64,000 nucleotides of DNA from Trametopsis cervina (taxonomy: Eukaryota > Basidiomycota > Agaricomycetes > Polyporales > Irpicaceae): contig MU278364.1 of NCBI GenBank assembly GCA_022385755.1, forward strand, positions 186,001 to 250,000, given 5' to 3'. Made by a program: the position numbers and the translations under genes. Of this stretch, positions 57,601 through 64,000 are shown one piece after another. The notes under the pieces were generated by a model. The model saw only the letters and a program-made list of their open reading frames with translations. It was not told the origin of the DNA and searched no databases. Numbering within the stretch: the first letter of the stretch is position 1; the number at the start of each line of letters is the position of its first letter.

Positions 57601-58366
57601 GCAAGGCCGTGAGCGACGTTGAACCTGAAAATATGGATTGGTCTAGGTGTCGATACAGAAGCACAGTGCCGTCCGCCAGTCCAATGGCCAGATATCCCAG
57701 AGATGCAGAGACGGCAACTGAAGAAACCTGATACACAAGTTTCAATCATATCAGGCTACGTTGCAAATTGGATACCACGTACTGGATGGGGTCGGCTTCC
57801 TACTTGTACCTTCGTAGAGCGAAGTAGAATAGGAGCACCGGTCTTCTTCTCGATAGTTTGCAAATCCCATATTTTAAGAAACGGGTGCCTCACTGAGTCT
57901 TCTTCCTAATACTCATCAGTCGGTGTAACAGGACGAATGTTGCACACTCACACCTAGAGATACCAGAATCCCATTCCGTTCCACCATATGCGTGACACGA
58001 CCTCCAGTGTGTGCAACCCAGCTTTTTGATGTCTCAAAGTCGTCATTGAGCAGGTATATACTGCCGTGGATGTCCGCTACAAGGGTCCCGAACGCCGTCG
58101 ACGTGATACACGAGATCTCTGGGGATTTCTAGCTGCGCACTGAGCTCGAGCTTCCGTGGCTTAGGACAACAGTTCATCTACCTTGAATATCTCAGGAGAG
58201 CTTGCCAAGTCATGAACGTCCCTCACGGGTGAGACATCGAAGAATGTGAACTGCCTCCACTACATGGAACGGTATTCAGCGGGATTGTCCAGATACTGTG
58301 CTCTGTGCTTACAGCAGACGCAACGGGACCGGTCGTTTGAGTTAACGCTGAGTTAGTCGTCGCCAT
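54666..58366 (-). CDS. VPS11: VPS11/Pep5, core subunit of HOPS and CORVET tethering complexes
   Basis: Eleven minus-strand exons, all phase-consistent: 58366-58313, 58259-58182, 58128-57952, 57905-57810, 57727-57307, 57252-56996, 56947-56714, 56657-56292, 56232-55156, 55100-54925 and 54870-54666; about 1,046 aa. The N-terminus has WRQFTFFDVSPVRD and a beta-propeller region (LLNDDFETSKSW, GYLAIGLADGTV). The middle is an alpha-solenoid with clathrin-repeat-like helices. The C-terminal RING-H2 reads CAACGGQLDLPSIHFMCGHSYH..C...C..C. VPS11 bridges HOPS and CORVET on endosomes and vacuoles for SNARE-dependent fusion. An insert rich in Ser/Thr/Pro (about residues 600-700) looks disordered and is typical of fungal length variation. 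Single copy. Confidence 0.95.
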
Positions 58367-58732
58367 AGACCTCGGCAGTCAGATATAGCAGAGTCGGTAG
58401 GGTCGACCAGAGCGTAGCAGCGTCCAGGAACTGGAGGTGAGGATGATGCACGGCTGAAGCCACTTTCGCGTCGGACAGACGCGATCCGGCTGGCGGGGCG
58501 GATGCAAGGCGTCTGCGCTGGACTGACCACTGTCACACGCAAGAGAGGCTCAGGAATCGAGAATAGAAAATGTAAATACACACACAGAGCTATTGCCAGA
58601 GCGAACCAATTTAATTACATTAAGCATCAAAATCTTTTCAGAAGGACAGTATGGGGCAGAGGACAGGAAGGGGGATGAACATCGTCAATCATTACAGTAA
58701 GATAAATAGCTATGAACATGTGGACATCCAAA
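58367..58732. other. Spacer between CAF-1 gene end and VPS11 start
   Basis: No gene. It serves as the CAF-1 3' flank and the VPS11 promoter. Confidence 0.5.
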
Positions 58733-61727
58733 TCAAGCTGCTCCATATAACGTCTGGTACTTTGCATCAGCCCCATACCACTCACAGACTCAGGTGGGTA
58801 CTTGCCTTGACGTCCGACCTTACTACCCATATTTTCTTTTCCTTTTCGGTGACTTCTTTGACCTTCGCCTCTATCGCGTTCTTCTTCACCGTCGATGATT
58901 TCCCGCCATCCATTTGCTTCTTGAGATCCTTGTAGACGGACTCGACTATAAATGTCATATTCCCCGTATCAAGCTCCCTAATTTTTGCGATCAGGAAGGG
59001 CATGTGTGCGTCAGGGAAGCTGGTCTTTGGGGGCGGTAGTGGCCGTTTGGGTTGGGCACCATTGACTGAGCCAAGTGGCGACATCGTGACACTAGAGCTG
59101 GTGGGTATTGAAGAGTTACTGAGGCGAACGGGAAGCGAAGGTACTGCAAAGCCTGAAGGGGCTTGTGCAGATTGGCTTTTGGCAACGGAAGCATCAGTAG
59201 CGGGCAATGATACGAATTTGAAAGGGTCAATGGGGAAAGGCGCGTCTGAAGGGACGCATTAGCTGATGCCTGCTATAGCTGTAGGAGCACATGTCAAGCA
59301 TACCATTGAAAAATTGGATCTTGTACGAATTGAAAGGCTCGTATGTGCAATGGCCGACGGCCGATTCCCAACACGGCCCCTTCGTGAAAGCGACAAGAGG
59401 GACAACAACCTTCCGTTTCTTGCTGCCATCGTTCCTCCCTTCCCCGTCGTCTGGTTCTTTCGCCTTCCGTTTTGGTAATGGGGGTGGGAAGAAGTCCGGA
59501 GACCCGAGCCGCTCGTCAACGGGCGTACCGGGATCTACCACTTCGTCGTCGTCCACCAGCCAGCTGTCCAGGTCGGAGTCTACTTCCTCAGTGGCGGCGC
59601 CCTCTTCATCTTCGTCTTCGTTGCCCAACACGTCTCCCTCCTCTTCCTCTTCCCATTCTTCTCCACTGTCAACGCCATAGTCGAGACTAACCACGTCTCT
59701 GGAGAATGGCGTTCGAGGGCCAACTTCTTTGGAACTTCGCGTCCATGTGCCGAAATAGCCTGGTCGGGCATCCTCGTGAAAGATTAGGACTTTGGCAGGT
59801 AGAAGAGAACGGTTTCGTAATCGCGAAAGAATAGATCGAACGGCAGGTACGTCTCCAGTCAACTCGGCCTCCGTGAGATCTTGCATCATGGCACGGACTG
59901 TGTGTGAATGGTAGGTGCGCAGCCTTGGGTGACGTCGTGGAGGCAAAGGAAGAAGTGGAGGTCGCAGTGATGGGTGCAAGGAACTAAATGATTCACGCAG
60001 ACGGTCTGATTATCGGAATATCAGCCCATGCAGGATTCCAAATCCATAATGAAGTATATACCTTCTGCAGTCATCTGTCCACGGTCAGGATCCTCTGAGG
60101 CGGCCGAGGTGTCTTGCATGACGACGTCTTCCTCCTCCCTCTTCAAACTTGACACATGGTCATCCTCGATCACTATGACTTCAGTAGAGATACCCTTGCC
60201 CTTCCCCGACTTAACTTCAGAGAACCAGTTGTGTGGCGCGAGCTCTGCATCTTTCTTCAGTGTGAATGGTCTAAATGTTCGCTCAAACTCCGGAGGTCCG
60301 CTGACAACCTCTTTCGGTTTGCTCTCTTCTGCGTCTGTGGCGTCGTTGTGTATAGAGCCTGACCTACTTCCGGAGCCAGATGCCACTGGTGCTTTAGGCT
60401 TGCCAAAGAAGCTAGCCATAAGGTTCCTCGATTTGTCTTGGGCCTCCTTCGCCTTTTTCTCCCTATCCAGTTTCGCTTGACGCTTCTCTTGACGTTCTTT
60501 CTCCTATCAGAGTATTCAGACCGTGTTCACGTACCACAGAACCGTTTTATTTCACCTTTGCGGCCTTCTCTGGATCTACAGGCTTTTTTGGTCGTCCAGG
60601 GGCATTCTTCTTCCCCGGTGTCCCATCCTGCGCTTCGTTCTTATCATCATCTATGGCGATGGCCTCCCGTTTCGCTGGTGGAGCACTAGAGCTCTGCGAT
60701 GTTGTCAGGTCGACTATAGTGACTTCTTCTTCCGCGACTTTCCTCTTCTCCTTAGGATTGCTTAGTTTGCCGGTCACGGAGGATTTGGTTCCCAATATCG
60801 CATTTCTATCGGCATCAGCTAGGGTCGAGAACAGAGTTGCGACGTCTCGTTTGAGCTGGGAGAATCTGCTATCAAGGACCAATTGCGATAATATCAATAA
60901 TTTACGCTTACCTGCTGCCTCTCTGCCAGTCTCGACCTGACCTTCTCCAACAAAGCTTTCGGTAACCAATCAATCAACTCGTCCTTGACTTCCCACCTCC
61001 ATATCTGCCATGCTGCGGGCACCCGTCCGTTGGGTGCTTCAGACGCGTCCAAGCCATAGTTAGACCGGCTAGCTACGGATTTGATCGCCTTCTCAATCAC
61101 ATCCAGCGGGAGCGCAGCCGACACAGTGCTGCTAGAATCCTCGTCGTCTTCGTCTTGCGCAGGTAGGAGCTCGTGTTGGATATGTTTCGACAATGCTTGG
61201 AGGGTTTTGTCACTGATTTCCGGACGGGTAAGAACGCGATGGGCTCCTCTTCCTTGTATACAACAAGTACATACCTCTCGTGAACTAGTTTAGCAATCAA
61301 CGGTTTGTGCTCGTCGGGGATCGTCTTCAGGGGCGTATCCTTAGCCTCTATCCTTTGCTCGAGCATTTCGCGGAATTTGACGGTTTCTGAACGTGAATAT
61401 AGGATGGTGAACACGGTGCCCCGAGGGATTGCCACGTCTCATAACCCAGAACGCACCTTGCAAAGTCTCGGACATTTTATGGAATGCCAATGACTTCTGC
61501 TTGAAAACAGGCTTGCCATTCTTCAGTTCCACAAGCAGTACCCTCTCTTGTTTCTCCTCTGTTGCTAATTGGCCATGTTCAATGTGAGTGATACGCGTTC
61601 CGTGATATTCCAGTCGTCACTGTACCTGTCGGTGTACTGTCGGAGGCGGCGACTGGACAGCAGGTCAGCCTCTCATTTCAACAAGCAGTATAATTAACGC
61701 ACCCTTATTCATATCTGCGTCCGCCAT
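58733..61727 (-). CDS. RLF2: Chromatin assembly factor 1 large subunit (CAF-1 p150 / Cac1 / Rlf2)
   Basis: Ten minus-strand exons: 61727-61703, 61652-61626, 61564-61457, 61386-61275, 61212-60912, 60855-60556, 60503-60062, 60005-59304, 59245-58806 and 58759-58733; about 827 aa. The key signature is KVLIFHEDARPGYFGTWTR, RTPFSRDVVSLDYGVDSGE and the acidic EEWEEEEEGD block, the conserved p150/Cac1 core. A KER-like Lys/Glu/Arg helix (EKERQEKRQAKLDREKKAKE) precedes a MASFFGKPK segment that may be a PIP-like motif (inference). CAF-1 deposits H3-H4 on newly replicated DNA via PCNA. The last intron uses a GC donor (AAG|GCAAGT); retention would give an alternative end at 58782. The gene is divergent from RFC2 across 196 bp. 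Confidence 0.91.
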
Positions 61728-61923
61728 GACCGACATGGATCAAAGTGGCGGGAGGGTGCTGTGAGAGTCGTGAAGGACGGGGTAGAATTCGCGAGTGTGA
61801 CACGCGTCGCAGCAGTGACCGTGGCACGGATGTGACAGTACGCGATTAGTCTGTCACACTCGCGTTTACTCACGCGGCGTGGCGTCAGAAGCCTGTCTGT
61901 ACCACTCGACCTCTCCGCCCTTC
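61728..61923. promoter_or_regulatory. Bidirectional promoter of CAF-1 and RFC2 genes with MCB/E2F-like sites
   Basis: Contains ACGCGT (61802-61807), the MluI cell-cycle box bound by MBF in fungi, and TGGCGGGA (61746-61753), an E2F/MBF-like core. Further CGCG-containing sites lie near 61863-61880. No TATA box is evident. Both genes act at the replication fork. Confidence 0.6.
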
Positions 61924-63310
61924 ATGTCTTTCTTTCAGCCCCAGCCGGCTAGGCAAACCGTGAAGCATGATGTGAATCCTGCGCTGCAGCCGTGGGTGGA
62001 GAAATAGTATGACCATCCTTTCAGCACGAGATGTCATACTAATGATTGACGGCAGTCGGCCGCAAACTATAGAGGATGTTTCCTCGCAAGAGCACACAGT
62101 CGCAGTGCTGCGCAGGACGTTAACCTCCACAAACGTGAGCAACTTATTTATTCGTGACTCTGTTTCCCTGTTAAACTCAGCATTCAGCTTCCTCATATGC
62201 TATTCTACGGCCCACCAGGGACCGGAAAGACGTCGACCATCCTCGCCTTGGCACGCCAACTCTTTGGGTGAGTAGGAGCCATATTCACCCTCACAAGTAG
62301 CCCCTAATTAACTCCATTGCAGGCCAGATAATTTCCGATCCCGCGTTCTAGAATTGAACGCCTCAGACGAACGCGGCATCTCCATCGTCCGCGAAAAGAT
62401 CAAAGACTTCGCTCGCCAAACACCACGAGCGCAGGTCGGCGTATCATCCGACGGAAAGACATACCCATGTCCCCCGTACAAAATCATCATCCTCGACGAA
62501 GCCGACTCAATGACGCAAGATGCACAAGCTGCCCTGCGTCGAATAATGGAGAACTACGCCCGCATAACCAGGTTTTGTTTGGTATGCAACTATGTCACCC
62601 GGTGCGCTCTTGTCCTCATCCCTTCCCCGTCCTTCGACTAATTATGGTGTAGTATCATCGACCCACTAGCCTCCCGCTGTTCCAAATTCCGCTTCAAACC
62701 CCTCGACAACAGCTCAACCTCAAATCGACTCGCCGCAATCGCCTCAGCAGAGAACATCCCGCTCGACCCCTCCGTCGTCGAAGCCCTCATCAACACCTCC
62801 CAAGGCGATCTTCGACGGTCCATCACATATCTCCAATCAGCCTCCCGCCTCGCGAACAGCACAGACCCACCGACACCAATAACCGCTGCCGACATCCAAG
62901 AAATCGCAGGCGTGGTACCTGATGCGATTGTCAATGAGTTTGCGAGCACGCTGGGGATTGATATGGACGCGGTGAGCGGTGGTATGGAGATTGACGACAA
63001 GAAGAGCCTCAAGGCTAAGGGATTCGATGACATCCGGCGCAAAGTAAGGCTGATCGTACGGGAAGGATATTCCGCCTCTCAACTTCTTTCCCAAGTACGT
63101 TCTCTCTCTTCCTGTTTCGGGTCTACGAAACTGACGTATGGCTCGCAGTTTCATGATCTCATTGTTGAGCACCCCACACTCCCCGCTCTCCAAAAATCGA
63201 AAAGCGCACTCGCAATAGCGGAAGCAGACAAAGCCCTGTGTGACGGCGCAGACGAGGAACTATGGATACTGGAAGTGGCGCTGCGGGTGCACAAAACGGT
63301 CTCCTCGTAG
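61924..63310 (+). CDS. RFC2: Replication factor C subunit (yeast RFC2 / human RFC4 type)
   Basis: Six exons: 61924-62006, 62056-62134, 62188-62267, 62323-62601, 62653-63094 and 63149-63310; 374 aa. N-terminal [19 protein letters not shown] is the RFC box of small subunits. Walker [11 protein letters not shown], the RFC-specific [10 protein letters not shown], Walker [11 protein letters not shown] and sensor 1 ([10 protein letters not shown]) are followed by the SRC arginine-finger motif [13 protein letters not shown] collar domain ends the protein. RFC is the pentameric AAA+ clamp loader that places PCNA on primed DNA. The length matches the family. Assignment to the RFC2/RFC4 rather than RFC3-5 orthologue group rests on the MSFF start and [14 protein letters not shown]. 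Confidence 0.96.
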
Positions 63311-63657
63311 CCCATCTACTCACGACGCAGCAGTCTAACTTATACATCATCGCTTTCGACTTCGCTATCACACACAAAAATGGGGGGAAAGTACACCGAC
63401 ACCTTCGCATTTGCATATATATATAACTACACATTAACTATGTTCGAGGCTGAGAAGGGCGACGTGCTGTGAGAGGAGTGAGAAGAGTGAGAGGAGAACG
63501 ATGAGAATGGAGAGATAACGAGCGAGAGAAGAACGTGGAACTCTAATGACATGAGCGACAAGGAGGTGTGACTAGCAAAACGGGTTCTGTCCACAGATTA
63601 AGCGCGAGTGCTGCAGTGCGAGAGCAAGAAGTGGCTGGAAAGTCACTGCACCGCTCC
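63311..63657. other. Convergent 3' spacer
   Basis: No gene. A GAGAGGAGTGAGAAGAGTGAG purine-rich repeat lies at 63471-63500. The convergent gene ends at 63658. Confidence 0.5.
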
Positions 63658-64000
63658 TCAGGTATCCACGCTGCTATGTGCACCCGAGACCCCTGCAGAG
63701 TCCAGTCCGGCAGGGTGTTCTGTCGCCTCAATGAGCGGCTTCTGCGCAAGTGAAGACGACGACGAGGAAGGCGAGGACGGAAGGACGTCGTACACCCCTC
63801 CATTCTGCGTATCCTCGCTCACGACGGACGAGGCAAACGACATGGATCGTATAGGCGGAGGAAGCCCGGCCGGTTCAGCTCGCCCAGGTTCAGCAGATGC
63901 AGCGTTCTCATCATGTGCCGGGGTGTGCTCACTAGGGGGAGGCGTAGTGATGATAGGGATAGGGATGGCAGGCGTTTCATCTCTCGTCCGTGAGACCTCG
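63658..64000 (-). CDS. C-terminus of an unrecognised protein (continues beyond window)
   Basis: An open minus-strand frame without stops runs from 63999 to TGA at 63658 (about 113 codons). It is disordered: Pro/Thr/Ser/Glu-rich, with TPPPSEHTP, a run of Ser (SSPSSSSSS) and no domain. It resembles the tail of a membrane or regulatory protein. Identity cannot be told from this part; an intron further upstream is possible. Confidence 0.5.
   Translation of the reverse strand, partial: EVSRTRDETPAIPIPIITTPPPSEHTPAHDENAASAEPGRAEPAGLPPPIRSMSFASSVVSEDTQNGGVYDVLPSSPSSSSSSLAQKPLIEATEHPAGLDSAGVSGAHSSVDT

Noticed and set aside
1..64000. Search for CRISPR arrays, integrases, bacterial operons and LTR retrotransposons
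   Set aside because: No regularly spaced repeats, no phage or bacterial genes, and no reverse transcriptase or gag-like frames were found; the sequence is eukaryotic throughout.

Overview
The window looks like nuclear DNA of a filamentous basidiomycete of the class Agaricomycetes. Every multi-exon gene has short introns (about 45-70 nt) with GT-AG or rare GC-AG borders. The gene content (a CACTA/Tnp2 transposase, secreted RlpA-like barrel proteins, a Kre9-like protein, orphan multi-copy families) fits a wood- or litter-inhabiting mushroom-forming fungus. An order such as Polyporales is possible but not shown. I saw no convincing tRNA or rRNA gene, no CRISPR array and nothing prokaryotic.

Layout. 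(1) 1-688: 3' end of an F-box/LRR-type gene. (2) 948-11602: a probable CACTA-class DNA transposon or a transposon-derived block with three head-to-tail genes: an intact eight-exon Tnp2-type transposase, a SUN-domain nuclear-envelope protein, and a 1,113-residue low-complexity/coiled-coil protein. A terminus-like sequence with inverted subterminal motifs follows at about 11.24-11.60 kb. (3) 12249-16709: three tandem genes for secreted double-psi beta-barrel (RlpA/expansin-like) proteins with Ser- or Pro-rich tails. (4) 17718-25209: six copies of an unrecognised ~100-residue protein family. All have an intron that ends exactly at the ATG, and two copies lie in an inverted segmental duplication. 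(5) 26558-27080: a small secreted Kre9/KNH-like gene, with a broken inverted duplicate at 38.36-38.82 kb. (6) 27.1-51.2 kb: a repeat-rich, rearranged region holding an orphan family here called P (marks CPEEW, AKLA.NVA, GSWQP.LY) in intact, freshly broken and fragmentary copies. These are interleaved with a family of multi-pass membrane proteins, here called M. P and M copies occur as repeated P-M pairs. (7) 51782-53899: two more M-like genes on the minus strand. (8) 54666-63310: conserved housekeeping genes: VPS11 (endolysosomal tethering), the CAF-1 large subunit (replication-coupled nucleosome assembly) and RFC2 (clamp-loader ATPase). (9) 63658-end: the C-terminus of an unrecognised minus-strand gene.

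How genes relate. The CAF-1 and RFC2 genes are divergent, separated by 196 bp that contains an ACGCGT (MCB) element and an E2F/MBF-like TGGCGGGA. RFC loads PCNA and PCNA recruits CAF-1, so a shared S-phase promoter makes sense. The accessory half of the window is shaped by local inverted and direct duplication and by gene decay. The housekeeping half shows no duplication. The most novel-looking items are the P-M repeated pair, the six-copy small-protein array, and the SUN-domain gene sitting inside an apparent CACTA element. Gene models were spliced by eye from reading-frame continuity and splice consensus; no database search was possible.
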